64,000 bases of DNA from Alentia gelatinosa (GCA_950022655.1 OX465592.1:1664234-1728233), one strand, 5' to 3'; shown: positions 47,057-60,308, counted from the stretch's first letter. The notes: a model not told the origin generated them from the sequence alone. A program made the numbers and translations.

Positions 47057-47609
47057 CTGTGAGAAAAACCTTGCATTTAATTCTATGCTAGCACTGTGAA
47101 TCTCTTTATGTCTTAAGGACTTGTTGTTTGGATCTAATCGTTTTCCTGGGCTAACAATTACTCAGAAATCTACAATATGTAGGAAAAGAACTCATATTTC
47201 ACTCTCAACAGAAAACAAGGTGAGTATGAATGCATTTTGTATAGCTTATACTCAAGAGATGAAAACCTTTGAAACCCATTTCCAGTAGGAGTAACCAATA
47301 CCTTTAGAAACACAAAGACTTGACTACTACAGGTCAATTAGTAAAATGATATCTCTGGCTGTCATTGAACATGTCTTATTGAAGAGTTGGCCCTGAGGCA
47401 GGTCTGTTGAATTGTCTATGTACATCTTTATAGACAAGCTAGGTAAGGCAAAGGCAATATCTGTATTTTCATTACATGTCAGGGACCAAAGTTGCTCCCT
47501 TGTCTCCACTTCCATGTAGATATTCTATGAAAGAAGCATATTAGCATTTACATATTGCATAGGATATTCCAAGGATTCATGGAAAGGAAATGGAGGATGG
47601 GGGTATCAC

Positions 47610-48314
47610 CTGTTTCCTTTTGGACTTCAATCCTGACAGTTGTAGTGGCTTCAGTTGGTGACAGAGTAGTAGGGACTGTGGTTTCAGTTGCTGAAATTGT
47701 CTCAGTCGATACTTGTGTGGGCTGTGCTGTTGAAGACACACTTTCTGAAGTTGCTTGATTAGTCACACTAGTGGTAGCACTTGCAGTAGTTGCCGCACTG
47801 GTCTCTACTGAGGTAGAAGCTTCCGTAGTTTTCCCTGTAACCAAAGCTGTAGATGTACCAGCTGTACTTGCTTCAGAGGTTAGCATGGTGGTTGGAGCAC
47901 TACTTGCTTTCTCAGTGCTTGGTACTGTTGAGGAAGCTTCTGATGTCACTTCAATAGGTGAAGTGGACGAAATAGCTCCTGTTGTTGTTTCTGCTGTTGA
48001 TGTGATTGCTGAAGACACCTCAGTTGTTCCCTCAGTAGATGCCACTGTTGAAGGACGTTCTGTTGTTGCCTCAGTTGTCGATGTACCAGCTGTACTTGCT
48101 TCAGAAGTTGGCATGGTCGTTGAAGGAGCACTACTTGTTTTTTCAGTGCTTGGTACTGTTGAGGAAGCTTCTGATGTCACTTCAATAGGTGAGGTGGATG
48201 AAATTGCACCAGTTGTTGTTTCTGCTGTTGATGTGATTGCTGGAGACACCTCAGTTGTTCCCTCAGTAGATGCTGCGGTTGTTGTAATTCCATTTGCTAC
48301 ATCAAACGTGGATG
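47610..48314 (-). CDS. Mucin-like type-B exon, 705 nt, copy 2
   Basis: Counterpart of 17759-18463; EASSTVPST replaces EASPTVPST in the second ~73-residue repeat, making the two internal repeats more alike than in copy 1. Confidence 0.8.
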
Positions 48315-49150
48315 CTGTTAAAAGATTATTTGAGATTGATATAGGTGTTGATTTTGTCATATAATTTCAATGTCCCTTCAGATATTCCCAGTAGTATCAC
48401 CTCGAGTTCATATGCTCGTTGCTTATCCTCTTTAGTTTGCTCTCTGGTGATTGAAATTGCACCTTTTGTTATTTAATAGAAATATGTTCATGCACTATAT
48501 AGTCTCTCTAAGAAGTGAAGGTATGTCTTGAATAAGGTCTAATGCATATTTAATCTGGAACCAGATGCCAGTAATGTCAAGTGAAAAGAATTCGTTTGCC
48601 ATTCTTCCTTTTTATTAATATCTTTATTCGCTTAAGTTGGTAGTCAACCTTTTTTTCTCTTTTTTACATATCTCGCAGCATTACCTCATTATCAACTAGG
48701 TTCAGATGCAATTGTAAATGCATGGTTTAAGAGTAACTGCTTATCATTTCCGATAACCACCTGGCTGAAAGGTATTTCAAGGGAAGGCACACAATTGTGT
48801 ACTGGCAAAGATTGATACCAAAGCTAATGAAAATCCATTATGATGGTAATGGTTTACCTGCGTACCCTCAATAGTCAACAATTCTATATTTCGATTATCA
48901 AATAAGAGCCCTCCAATATTGCCATGTGCTTAGAGAAGTATGCACTTCTTACCAAGATCCTCTATAAAGGTAATGAACTATACGTTCATCCACAACAGTA
49001 AATAAATTTAAATCCTAATTATCAGATAAGAATCTTCCTATAGTCCTATATGCTTAGTGGAGTATGCACCTTTTAACATTTAAAGATTGAGGATCGATTT
49101 GTCTATCGAATAAAATTCTGCATTTTCAAATGCAAGATATGCACCAAAAT

Positions 49151-49428
49151 CTTGTGACTCGATAGTTCAAGAGTTTGCTTCAGTTTTCATATTTGTCGTT
49201 AGCATTATCCTTTCAGTCGTTTCTTAAAGTCTGACCCCTTTCTGGAGTTCTTGAACCAGTCAAATTTGTCTGAGCAAGTTCAACATTGATAGCGGTAGCA
49301 GTGCTTGGTTGGGTTGTCCCTGAAGTGGTAGGTTCTACTGTACTTGGCTCAGTAGAGAGTGCTCCAGTTGATGCCTCTGAAGTGATATATGAAGTAGAAA
49401 CTTCAGTTTCTTTTTCTATTGTCATGTT
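49151..49428 (-). pseudogene. Dead 834-type mucin exon, copy 2
   Basis: Carries the same truncation, frameshift, stop and lost donor as 19300-19577. Confidence 0.85.
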
Positions 49429-49659
49429 TGTGCCGACGTTTTCTCTTCAGATGAATAGCTGACTGACAGTATCTGATGTCCCTGACTGGTACTTCCAAGC
49501 AATCAGACAATGCCATATCTCAAGTTTGATGTCCCGATGTCAAAGGTATGGTCAAACTTTTCATTCTTCAATCTTCAGAACTGCAATTGGTCACCACTGG
49601 AACCCAAGATGGAATATTTGTGAAGGAGAGACTGATGGACTCTCTTGCTGTGACAGAAA

Positions 49660-49879
49660 CCAGGGAGCTGTTTCAAAAGTCGGGAGGATGCTAAAGTGAG
49701 AGCTAACAATGGCACTTGAAGCATCACTGTCGAAGTGGAGGTGCCGCTCGCTATTGGGTATTGGTACCGGTTTTGCTGCCACTTTGATTCAAAGGGCCGC
49801 TCGCTGTTGCTGGCCTCTCGCTTTGAAATGCGATGTGCCGCTGGCGAGACTTCACTCGACTTCTGAAACAGGTCCCAGG
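49660..49879. mobile_element. MITE-like inverted-repeat element, copy 2
   Basis: Duplicate of 19809-20028 with the same inverted ends; a passenger of the block duplication, not an independent insertion. Confidence 0.55.
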
Positions 49880-50737
49880 ACTTTGCTGTTGAGCGGAAGG
49901 TATTGCCTTAGCAGTGCCTGGTTACACACATGGATACTGGGAAACGTTTACCTTGCAGCTGGTAAATGCCAATTTTGCTGAAAGATATGATTATCTGCAC
50001 CTACTCCCATATATTCAGCTTTGGGATGTCACTGTTTTGCATATTTGCATGGTACTTAAGGTTGATGTTGTGACCATTTAGCTCAAATGGTGGCATATTT
50101 CATTTTATACACTTCCACTGTATCAAATGAAACAATATTTACTGCGATGAATTATCTATATCTGTTTTAACTAATTCCCAAATTTCTGTTGAGTAATATA
50201 CATGTGAGACATGCTTTTGTTTATTAATGGGCCTTGGACCAACAGCGATCATAACAGCGGAACAGTGACCGGGTCTGAGGAACACTTTTTGGTCATGATC
50301 ACTGGTTTGGTCAACTGGTCACTCTTTTGTGATCAATACAAATAAAGACGTCGCTGTCTGAAAAACAAGCCCCAGGATATCTCTAGTCTGAGAGGGGTCC
50401 AGATAGCCACAGAGGGGTGCATCATGGTTCTCGGTGATTCACAGACTGATCATGTCCTTAGATTTCACACCTTCGTGTCCTTGCTGATCGGAACCCCGTC
50501 ATTTACTCCAAGGCTACCATCTCATATTTCCATTTCCTCTACCTGCCATCCATAAGTGAATTTTTCAAATTTCGTCCCCTTATTCTTGTCATTTCTTCCT
50601 GTAATAGCAGTTAAAATCTCCACTCCTGTTGAAATAAGCTTTTCAACTTTTTGTTCATTGAGCCGAATGGCTTGACAAAGAATGACATGACAACGGTGGC
50701 TCCTCCTATTGCTTCAAGGACTGAGTTTGTACAATTT

Positions 50738-51003
50738 AAGCCCCGTTTCCATCGGCCGAAGAAAATGGCAGAGATTTTTTGAGTTACCTAGAAAGTTTGT
50801 CGGTGGTGCCACCAACTGTGCGTCGGTATAGAAGGGTAAAAGATTTCACTCAGTGACCAAGCTTTTACTCTGTGATCGCTGGTGCTACATTGCATAATCA
50901 AAGCAGAAATGGTCATTTTCATAGACCGATTTTGGGTCAGCAGTGCATCGGTGGTTCCTGACTGTAGATCGGTGACGGGAAATCAGCCAAGGAAACGGGC
51001 CTT
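50738..51003. mobile_element. MITE-like inverted-repeat element, copy 2
   Basis: Duplicate of 20988-21254; one base is deleted in the right terminal repeat (CCAAGGAAACGG for CCAATGGAAACGG). Confidence 0.65.
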
Positions 51004-51437
51004 ATCTGCAGATATGTAGTGCACCTGTCCCCATATGAGACAGACAAAATAATCAACAACCACTAGTGTTGCATTATCTTCAAACAGGATTTACGGTTAC
51101 TATATATCGCAATTGCACCAGGACTTCCAGATGTACTCCACGGCAGGATTATATGATATGTTAGATGAGGCCGTCACTCAGATTTGAAAACTTTATCAAA
51201 ATGTTTCTCCTTTATATGAGTGGAGCTTTTAGGCAAAGGTGTTGTTGAGTTTCTGCTGGTAATAGCAGCCTGATCACTGACATCTGAGACGTTGGGAAGT
51301 CTACTTCAACCATTGAAGCTATGGATTCAAAGCTCAAAGACAGTTCAGCATCAGAAGAAGGTACATCACCCATTGCAAACATATCTCTCATGTGCTGTGC
51401 ATTGACTATGTTGCCATATCAAGGACTAGCCTGATTT

Positions 51438-52220
51438 ACCCGGCATTTACACTAGACGACTTAATATGTGGCGACTGTAGATCGTCAAGCCAGTAGTTGT
51501 CAGGTGGTGGCAATGTCCACCGCTAAAGTTGTCAATCTCAGAATGTACCCAAGCGTTTACACTGATGACCATAAAGTGTGGCGTCCACCAACCACGACAA
51601 GGCTACGACAAGAAAGTTCCAATCGGCGCTTGTCGCAGCCTTGTCGTAAGACATTGTTGTCGGGGCGTGTCGTAGACATCGCTGGTTCCCGTAAAAAGGA
51701 CGTCCATGGTTGTCCCGACACACTACGACAGTGATATTGAGGAAACCCTGTCACTCCCCGACAAGGGCCCAGTCGTGGGAGAAATCGAACATGTTCGATT
51801 TTGTCATAACCTTGTCGGAAGGCCCCTGACAGGTCCCCGACAAGCTTCTAGTCACAGCCTATCGTGGCCTTGTCGTAGACTCTTGTCGGGAACTAGGGTC
51901 CACCAATCATGACAAGGCTACGACAGGCCTTCCAATCGTGGGCCTGTCATGGACCCTGTCGGAAAGCCATTGTCGTAGCCTTGTCGTGGTTGGTGGATGC
52001 CCCCCTTAAGTTTTCACAGAATCGCCACATGTATAGACTAATTCAAGCCTCCTTCAAATGGCTGCTGGCGTCAGAGCGTGTCCAATATTCGTCAGGTGGT
52101 GCCGAACTGTGTAAGGTGATCTAACCAGATAATCTGCAGTCGCCACACACTTTGCAGTTGCTGAAAGTCGTCAGGTTCAAGAATCGCCGCCTATAATCGT
52201 GTAGTATAAACGGCGGGTTA
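51438..52220. mobile_element. Foldback-type element with nested inner element, copy 2
   Basis: Duplicate of 21689-22471; the inner palindromic ACGACAAGG-rich element lies at 51580-52001. Confidence 0.65.
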
Positions 52221-53012
52221 GTTCCAGTTTTCGCAGTAGCTTCAGCCGACTTGCATCCAAAAAAACGTTTTCGTCGTGCCTGTGGGTTAGATAAACATCG
52301 CTCATTCATTGGGACATTTGGATGTGTCACGTGGATGCATCATGCAGCACCCACCTCCTGGAATTTGCCAGAATAAAAACTAGCGTAATCATCCATCCTA
52401 AATCGCAAAGCCTTGCCAGTCAAGGATCCATATTGACAGTCATATAGCAAACATGTTTTCAAGTTTCTATAAATCAACAAAACATTCGCATTTAAGGAAG
52501 GGTGCGGAAAAATGTTTCGTTCGGAGAAACGCCGATCGCACTTCTATTTCACCTGTTTTGAAGTTTCACCTGACCTGGTTATGTCATGTTTTTCCCACTT
52601 TTAAGTCTTGCTCATGGGATTAAATGCGATGAAGTGACCGCTGCGTGAGGGAACCATGACGTAACCAGTTGGTTACCACGCGCGGTAGATAAACTAGTGA
52701 AGTATCAGTTACCAAAGAATAATCTGAACTAAGGTAATACCTAGCAGACAGGTAACAAATTGATATGGTCACTACAATTCATATGAACATAACGAGCTAT
52801 ATTCTGATATATATATATATGTGTGATAGTTCTTATGGAATTGTTTATTGTTGAGATAAACCGAGATGACTGTATCTAACTATAAACTCAGTGGCGCCAC
52901 CAAACGGCTACCACTCAAATCAATCAGCGCCACAAGCGCCACCGCTCGCAATTGTCACTCAGAGCGTCACTTCTCATCCAGTTTGTTTTTTCGGAACGGA
53001 CGCGATACCACA

Positions 53013-53210
53013 ATGCTACGGTATGCGGCTGTTTTAAGATGGCTAGTGCTGTTTGCCATGGCCATTTGCACAGTTTGTGGTCTTAAAGGATGTCCAAAAT
53101 GCGTAGTGACCTGGGAAAAACGGGTCACAGCCTTGGATAAAATCAACGAAGTCTTGAAAAAGAGTCTTCATTTAGAAATAAACATAGGATCTCATCCACA
53201 GAAACCATAG
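53013..53210 (+). CDS. Hypothetical small secreted protein, 65 aa, copy 2
   Basis: Counterpart of 23264-23461: same start, signal peptide and stop. One residue differs, VVTWEKR for VVTGEKR, from G to T in GACCTGGG. No frameshift in either copy, but the duplication is too recent for that to prove selection. Confidence 0.3.
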   Translation: MLRYAAVLRWLVLFAMAICTVCGLKGCPKCVVTWEKRVTALDKINEVLKKSLHLEINIGSHPQKP

Positions 53211-54357
53211 GAAGAATTTGAACCACGCTAGTTTCTTTATCACATCATAATGCTCTGATGACCTCAATGTTCAGTACCTCAAACATGGTTCCTATGTTCT
53301 GTCAGATACTATAAACCTCTCGAGTTTTTTATGCACTGTTAAATCGAAAGTGAACCAACCCCAACCATGGGTGGATTGCAAGTCATACACTCTCTCATCG
53401 CTACACTAGTGTACATTACTCTTATGCGTATACTTACTTGATTTTCATAATTTACTCACAATGACGCGTCAGTCCTTTTAGGATATATCATCAGCATTCT
53501 CTGACAATTTCCTCCATAGTTCACTCATGAACTTTTAGATTTATGAGATCATTCTCCATGTGAAAACAAGCCTCTTTTTGTATGAGGTCCACAGATAGTG
53601 AAGTATTGTGGATCCGTATTGAAAATCACTCTAAAACATGTATCGATTTTGCTGTGTTGTACGAATCCCATGACACTTCCGTGTATTTTATTAACCATAC
53701 AATTATATCAAGTATTGTTACTTTTAGATAGACTGTATATGGTACGTGTTTTACAAGATCATCAAAACCTCAATGTATAAGATTGAGTACTCACAAGTGA
53801 TCAAACATCTGTTCACCTATTATGTAAATTTATTGTATTTTCTCCAAGAAGGACTGTTTCGCTCGGAAGAACAATTGTAATGATTGAATGCGAAATAAAA
53901 CTTGTTATCAAGCCGTAGTACGACTGACTGGGCGGAATAGAAAACAGGCAATTTGCCTTATTTTGTTCACGATAAAATTCTATCCATCTTGCATGATAGT
54001 AAATGGATAAATGTATTTTCATCTTCTCTTAGTAAAGTATTTCACATACCTTAATCATCATTATTTTAAAAAAAAAATTTATATTCAATATAACATACAG
54101 TAACTATATACAGTATTCGCAATCAAAATGCATCAACAAATATGATCTTACTCAGAATTATGAAAAAAGATTATTTTATATATTCACCCTATTCATATAC
54201 CATACTGTGGCTACTCAACAATACTATAACGATTTTACAAAAAAGAAAAAACTAGGTTTTTAATTAGCCACATGTTACAGTCATTTCGTTTATTTCTTTA
54301 TCTGTATTGACATCAGAAAAAGGGTCCTATTAAAGTGTAAAGGGGATTGATACATAC

Positions 54358-54479
54358 CTAAAATAGCACCAAGACCTGCAACATATCCACCTGTGAGATC
54401 TAACAGAGCCTTATCAAGGTCTTCCACAGTTGTCGTCTTGTTTGTTGTTACAGTTTGAACGATAATTGTAGAACCGTTG
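54358..54479 (-). CDS. SEA-like domain, C-terminal half exon, copy 2
   Basis: Counterpart of 24609-24730 with identical residues, including NGSTIIV and both splice sites. Confidence 0.6.
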
Positions 54480-54601
54480 CTGTTGGAAGAAAATGTAATT
54501 TGAGGTTTACTTTTTTTTATATATATATTTGAAACCCTACTCTGGCCAGTGCAAGACGTGGCCATTTAAAAAAAATTCTTGTACAGCTCACCTTTGGATA
54601 C

Positions 54602-54637
54602 ACCATACGGAGTGCTTTGACCGTTAAATATGGCAAT
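54602..54637 (-). CDS. Candidate SEA-domain middle exon, copy 2
   Basis: Counterpart of 24853-24888, identical sequence (LPYLTVKALRMV), with the same ambiguity of donor. Confidence 0.4.
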
Positions 54638-55014
54638 CTGATTGGACGAGAGATTGACAGAAAAGAGACAGCGGCAAATTTTAAAATGGCGGACAGATGA
54701 CATCGCTTTGATTACGGCAATATTTAGTGGTCAGTTATCTTGAACTATGGCATGTAGGACATTGAAAAACAGAATCCAAACATGAATTATGGAATTACTC
54801 TGAAATACAAAAGGAATCATCATAAAAATAATCATATTTGATATTTTGGACACTGACAGTCAGTGCCTTTACCACCTATGCCATAAACAATGCGTCAAAA
54901 TGTAAACAAACAGCAAAGGAAACATTGTTTACACATAAAACTAAGATAATTCAGAATAGATTTTAAATTTGCTTATATATTGTGTACTGAATGTCTCGAC
55001 TGGTAGCCAAATAC

Positions 55015-55043
55015 TCACGCCCAGTGCTATTCCTATGGAGACT
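55015..55043 (-). CDS. Candidate SEA-domain micro-exon, copy 2
   Basis: Counterpart of 25266-25294, unchanged; same frame argument and same doubt. Confidence 0.33.
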
Positions 55044-55426
55044 CTGTATTAGGTGGTTAATAAATACGCCTACAGATGAGGCGTATACACACGGGGTATA
55101 AGACAACCTTCTTTATATGCAAAAGCTTACTTATACGCCAGGCGCATTCATATGTAAAATGGTGGTGTTTGTGCAGTGATGTCAACATTGTTTTGAACAT
55201 TCCATGGTAATCAAGCGATGAAAATTTATCATAAGGCTACTAAAAAAGAAACCTTGTTTCTCATCACCGTGCGCATCTGCAAAAACGATTTTAGACGATT
55301 TTTTTTGGTTTTTTTTGTTAAAATAAGATGAACCATGATAGAAATTATGAAAAGTATGTGTATTTAGTATCAAATTAAAGCTCCTGATGCCAGGGATGCT
55401 TCCAATGCATAAACAGTATAAATCTG

Positions 55427-55488
55427 AAAACCCTGCGTAAGCGGACACTTTTGCCCGGAACGGAGGGTGTCCGCTTACGCAGGGTTTT
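55427..55488. repeat. Perfect inverted repeat (hairpin), copy 2
   Basis: Same 22-bp arms and 18-nt loop as 25678-25739. Confidence 0.75.
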
Positions 55489-56139
55489 ACTGTATGTCTA
55501 AATCATATTTATGACACTTTTAAGCCATCTTTGATCCAGCAACAAATTTTTTTTTTAAAAGCGCCCTCATCATATTTTTCATGGCTTGGTTTTTTGAGTG
55601 GCCTAACAAAATTGAATTTACCTTGCTCGGATGTCTAAGCAGCATACCAGTTGAAGGGGTGTCTCATACAGCAGTTGACAAATACTCTGGAAACAATAAT
55701 ATATGGAAACTGGCTGACTGTCTTCCTACATCAAAAATATGCGGTGAAATTATTGATCACAAACATCTCAATGCCGCAGGTAGAGGGATGTATGTGGGAA
55801 AAAGGTATTTTGAGGTACGGAGGGAGTCAGCCTGTTTTCGTATTATTATATATCTAAAAATGGCGATATGCTCTCTAGTCACATGATCATATAACCTGTA
55901 CGTCATGATGTGACATATGGCTATAAATACGCCATGGGCAGGTAGTACACGTAGTTCATACAGCCACAGGTATATGATAATATACATATATGTCAGGATT
56001 GTCAGTCAAATGATGTTGTACATGAAAATCTCTTCAGTTTATGTTTTGGTGATTATAACCTAATGGATAAAACTAGTGTATAGGTTAGTGAACATATACA
56101 GAGGCGCTGACTTCATCATTAACCCTTTCGCTACACTAT

Positions 56140-56325
56140 GATGCCTGGAGGAATTCCCTGGCATAGTACGCTGTGATGCCTGGAGGTATTCCCTGGCATA
56201 GTACGCTGTGATGCCTGGAGGTATTCCCGGGCGTAGTACGCTGTGATGCCTGGAGGTATTCCCTGGCATAGTACGCTGTGATGCCTGGAGGAATTCACGG
56301 GTGTAGTACTCTATGATGCCTGAAC
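56140..56325. repeat. 35-bp minisatellite, GATGCCTGGAGG core, copy 2
   Basis: Units begin at 56140, 56175, 56210, 56245, 56280 and 56315, one fewer than copy 1. The third unit has a private CCGGGCGTAGT variant. Length change by one exact unit shows the array is unstable. Confidence 0.95.
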
Positions 56326-56721
56326 GCATAATTTCCGAAATTCAAGTAATTGCCATTTTTTAATGAAATAATGCGAATATTTTGATAATTTTTTTTCCCA
56401 ACCTGTGTAAAACTCTCGTAGTTTATATCATTACCATTATATAACATCCTAATTCTTTTGGATTACCATGGAGGTGTGATATAATGACATCACTCTGGGT
56501 ATTGTGAAAATTATCAGCGTACTACAGTGGTGAAAAAGGTTCTGCAGCGGCGTATTTCAGGGTGTGAACTTGGTGCTATGCAGCATAGAGAAAGGTTTAT
56601 TTCAGGTTTCGCCTTATAGGTCTACTTCATGAATTATTCTTACTGTGATATTCATCTTTAGCTGAGGCACTATTTCAGGTTTAGACTTATTTGAATTTCT
56701 TTTGTTGTAAGCCCTTTAACA

Positions 56722-56893
56722 GCAGGAAGATGCCTCCAGGCATTCCCCTGGCTATGGCAGGAAGATGCCTCCAGGCATTCCCCTGGCTATGGCAAGAAGA
56801 TGCCTCCAGGCATTCTCCTGGCTATGGCAGGAAGATGCCTCTAGGCATTCCCCTGGCTATGACAGGAAGATGCCTCCAGGCATTCCCCATTCA
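56722..56893. repeat. 35-bp minisatellite, GATGCCTCCAGG core, copy 2
   Basis: Five units as in copy 1, with the same private variants (AAGAAGATG in unit 3, CCTCTAGG in unit 4). Confidence 0.95.
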
Positions 56894-57182
56894 ATTGATA
56901 AAAAGATGATTGTTTGATTTAAAAGAAATGTTGACAATGTATAAGAGCCACATCAACCTTTGATTTGGTATAGTTAAAATATGATCAGTCACCAAGGTAA
57001 CTTACTTGAATCATTTGACACATCACATGACATTGCTATTTCCAAAAAAGGTGCCTGCCGTAGCAGGGTCGTTTGGGCAGGCAATGCCTGCCACGTAATG
57101 CTGAACAGGGAAGTGGGTGTTGCAGGGAAAGGGCTAAATGCATTTGGATCCATAATGTATGTGATCTAAAGTCTTTACTTAC

Positions 57183-57283
57183 ACTATTGAAATTTTGAAT
57201 GAAGGTCCTCCGCTCTTCTGAATCACTATTCAGCTTTTCATCATATGTTGTGTTGAATATAACCGTCCACTGATACCGTCCAT
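57183..57283 (-). CDS. SEA-like domain, N-terminal half exon, copy 2
   Basis: Counterpart of 27470-27570; D-GRYQW replaces D-GQYQW, otherwise the same residues and splice sites. Confidence 0.6.
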
Positions 57284-58373
57284 CTGTAGAAGCCAATGAA
57301 AGATTTTATTATCCACTTAATACAAAGTGTCCATAGAAAACACATGGAGTATGTATCACCATACCCGGAGCATACAGATATATCCACCTAATACAAAGTG
57401 TCCATAGAAAACACATAGGGAGTATGGACATACCCAGTGCATACGGATATGTTGTATGCTCCAGTTGGCGCATATGGAAAAAGAATGCGTACGGAAAAAT
57501 AGTGCATGACTTAAATGAACTGATATTGACATGCCACTTGTTCAGAAAAGGGGGATAATAAATACAATATAGACTGGTTTCAGATAAAAGCGGTTGACTC
57601 TGCGCAATATCCTCGCTCACGCTCGGATATAACTACGCGTCAACTCCTCGGAGCATACGGCCGCTTGTATCTGAAACTAGTCAATATTGTGTATATTTGC
57701 GTTATTCATGTTATACAGAAATTCAGCCTTTTTGGCTTTAACCTTTTCTTAATACTTTTGATTCTATATGTAACAACATTACCTTACATATTATTGATGC
57801 CAATCTTTTCATTGTATCTGAAAAACTCATATTGTATGAGAGATTTTTTTTCATTGATTCTCACTAACCATACAAATTGACCAGTTTCCCGTTGTATAAC
57901 TTTTGTGCAAATTGAAAAAATAAAACTGTCTCTATATTTATATAAAACTTCCTGAACATGATGTACAAGCTACAAAACAATAACTTATGATTTGTGCTGA
58001 ACGAGGCGTTTACTCCGAGTTCCGTACAAATCGTAAAATATCATCAAGTTTTTTATCTTGAACAAGCATAGTAGGTCGTTATATATCTACTATAAACCCG
58101 AAATTAGGAACAATCATTATTTCATTTTAGCTTATTATTATTATTATCATAATTACTATTATTGTGTAGAAAAACACTGTTCCATTCAGTATTTTTACAT
58201 TATAAAGTGAAACGCTGCATATTTAGATTATACACGGCATGGGTATAAAGTTAAGTATCGGAGCGTAGATTTTGATTTTTTCTCATTATTATGTACTCAT
58301 TTTCATCTGGATCAATAACATTGATATTAAGGTAATATGAGGCACATGGCATGACACTGAGGGCAGGACTTAC
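57284..58373 (-). other. Intron with short repeats, copy 2
   Basis: Holds the 71-bp tandem repeat (57311-57452), the 125-bp inverted-repeat element (57565-57689) and the ATT tract (58138-58168). Confidence 0.5.
57565..57689. mobile_element. 125-bp inverted-repeat element, copy 2
   Basis: Same inverted ends as 27852-27976. Confidence 0.7.
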
Positions 58374-58391
58374 CTCCAAGATGGCCACATT
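58374..58391 (-). CDS. 18-nt micro-exon, copy 2
   Basis: Counterpart of 28661-28678, with an unchanged sequence (E-C-G-H-L-G) and strong flanking splice sites. Confidence 0.5.
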
Positions 58392-58639
58392 CTGAAAGAA
58401 TTAATATGATGAAAGATTAATTAAAACTATCTTCATTGTTTTTTTGTGTATTTTTGTTAAGAGAATGTCAGGTTTCATTGAGAATGAGCAGAAAAAAAAT
58501 ATAATTGTATGTTATAATAAAAAAGATTATTGTTCATGTTTCAGTGATTGGTATGACACCTTTGTGCATTGGTAACAAGACTATAAAAACAGGTTAGTGA
58601 CCGCATATTTTTACCTCCAAATCAGGTTGCAAGCATTAA

Positions 58640-58954
58640 GCCCAATGCCCATCTACCGATTTCGGAACATTTATGTACGTTTGTCGGCGACAAACGGAGG
58701 GTAATTTGTCTCAGACAAACCATCTTAACGGAGTCGGTAGATGTAGGACAGCTAGGCAAAGCTACCCAGCAATTAGTGAACACTTGGTTTCTTTGGTTTT
58801 TGCCCTCCCCCAGTGGTTAGTGGACCATACACCGATTTTATCTGTGTGCAGGTCGAGCGAGGGGTTACGTAATTTGTCTGCGACAAAGTGACAGACTCCT
58901 ATACGATTTGGGAACTAATCGTTCAACCCTAAATCGGTAGATGGGCATCCGGCT
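58640..58954. mobile_element. MITE with TTAA target duplication, copy 2
   Basis: TTAA at 58636-58639 and 58955-58958. Here the right inverted repeat reads GATGGGCAT, matching the left end better than in copy 1 (GATGTGCAT), so copy 2 keeps the more ancestral end. Confidence 0.8.
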
Positions 58955-59244
58955 TTAATTCCTTGATTAATTGTGTGCATTAATTCTTTGCTTAAAACAG
59001 ACTAACTAACACCACTTACGGTAATAGATAAAAATATACCTACTTTTATTCACTGGTTAAAATACACATTGAGGATATTCATGATCTTATATAGTTGTTC
59101 TTCTTGGTAAAGAGGTTGAAAAATAATACCACACTTTCAACTAATTGAAAATAAACATCCCTTATGACAAAGTTAAAATGTAACGTATCATATCGAACAG
59201 AAAATTAAAATAAATGTAAGGTTGTACTTTTATAATTGACTCAC

Positions 59245-59280
59245 CCGAACTATTTGTTTCTGGTGTGGCCATTGATGTTG
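59245..59280 (-). CDS. 36-nt micro-exon, copy 2
   Basis: Counterpart of 29532-29567, identical, with the donor TTCGG|GTGAGT. The intron 59281-59792 that precedes it holds nothing I recognise. Confidence 0.55.
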
Positions 59281-59792
59281 CTGCAATTATTAAAAACACA
59301 GGTTATTGTAGAAAATGATTATTGTTGCCATAGTTAAGCATAATAACATTTAATGATCTATATACAGTTGTAGGTCGAGGTTACAGTGATTTCCTATTTT
59401 TCTCTTTTGATCACCATATTCATTTGACTGGATTTTCTCAGATTCTAAAATAGTAGGCAATAAAAAAATGTATATATTTTCATTTCTGAACACTTTGAGA
59501 TTTCTCAACTATGAAACAAGTGAAGAACACCCAAGGCAGAAATATACTTAAAGATCACTTATTCTGAAGGGGTGAATGCCTGGTATAAGTTAATCAAAGA
59601 GATATCCTACAATTCACAGTGGCGCAACATGGAGGTTTCTAAATATTGTTAAATTGTAAGTCAAAAGTAGATCCTTGAGATTCATTGTCATGCTAAATGA
59701 GTAGATTCAACGTTGTGTCCAGTTCTTTCATTCCTATAAGTAAAATAGGTCAATTTACATTTGCTTGGTTTACATAAGAATTATTATTTTAC

Positions 59793-60308
59793 CCTCAGTA
59801 GAGACCTCAGTCGATCCCACTGTAGACAGACCCTCAGTGGTCGCTTCAGTATACATGGCTGTTGTTCCAGCATCGGTGGTCACTGAGGTAGGATCTTCAG
59901 TTGTTTTACCCTCAGTAGTGGCCTCAGTCGGTTTCACAGTTGTGTCAGCCACAGTAGATGCTTCAGTTGTCTTGGCTGTTGTTTCAGCACCAGTGGTTGT
60001 TTCGGTAGGACCTTCAGTCGACATCACTGTACTTAGAACCTCAGTGGTTGCTTCACTTGTTATGGCTGTTGTTTCGGCATCTGTAGTTCTTTCAGTAGGG
60101 CCTTCAGTTGTTGTAGCCTGAGTAGTTGCTTGAGTCGTTTTCACTGTTGTAGGAGCCTCAGTAGTTGCTTCACTGGATATGGTTGTTGTAGTCTTTTCAG
60201 TGGGTTTTGATGTAAGCACCTCAGTAGTTGGTTCAGATGATCCGAATGTTGTTTGTTCAATACTTGTTGCCTCAGTTTGCCTTGTTGTTGTGGATTCTGT
60301 GGTTGTCA
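59793..60308 (-). CDS. Mucin-like exon truncated at the array edge, 516 nt
   Basis: 172 codons; counterpart of 30080-30607 but four codons shorter: CCGGCATTTGTA is missing on the plus strand, so KTTNAGTTTISS becomes KTTTTISS. The donor is GAGG|GTAAAA, as in copy 1. Private changes: TEDPTSV and AMYTEAT. Confidence 0.75.

Larger units (their letters stand above)
48315..54357 (-). other. Large intron, copy 2
   Basis: Same content as 18464-24608: a dead exon, inverted-repeat elements at 49660-49879, 50738-51003 and 51438-52220, and the small plus-strand ORF. It is shorter mainly because 101 bp near 50010 are missing. Confidence 0.6.
54480..57182 (-). other. Intronic region around candidate SEA exons, copy 2
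   Basis: Holds the hairpin at 55427-55488, the kelch-like relic at 55629-55818 and the minisatellites at 56140-56325 and 56722-56893. Confidence 0.5.
44172..59792. repeat. Unique part of the ~30-kb tandem block, copy 2
   Basis: Colinear duplicate of 14315-30079. Relative to copy 1 it lacks 7 bp near 47372, 101 bp near 50010, one 35-bp minisatellite unit and a few single bases. The intron 44172-45060 matches 14315-15203 with isolated substitutions. Confidence 0.97.
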
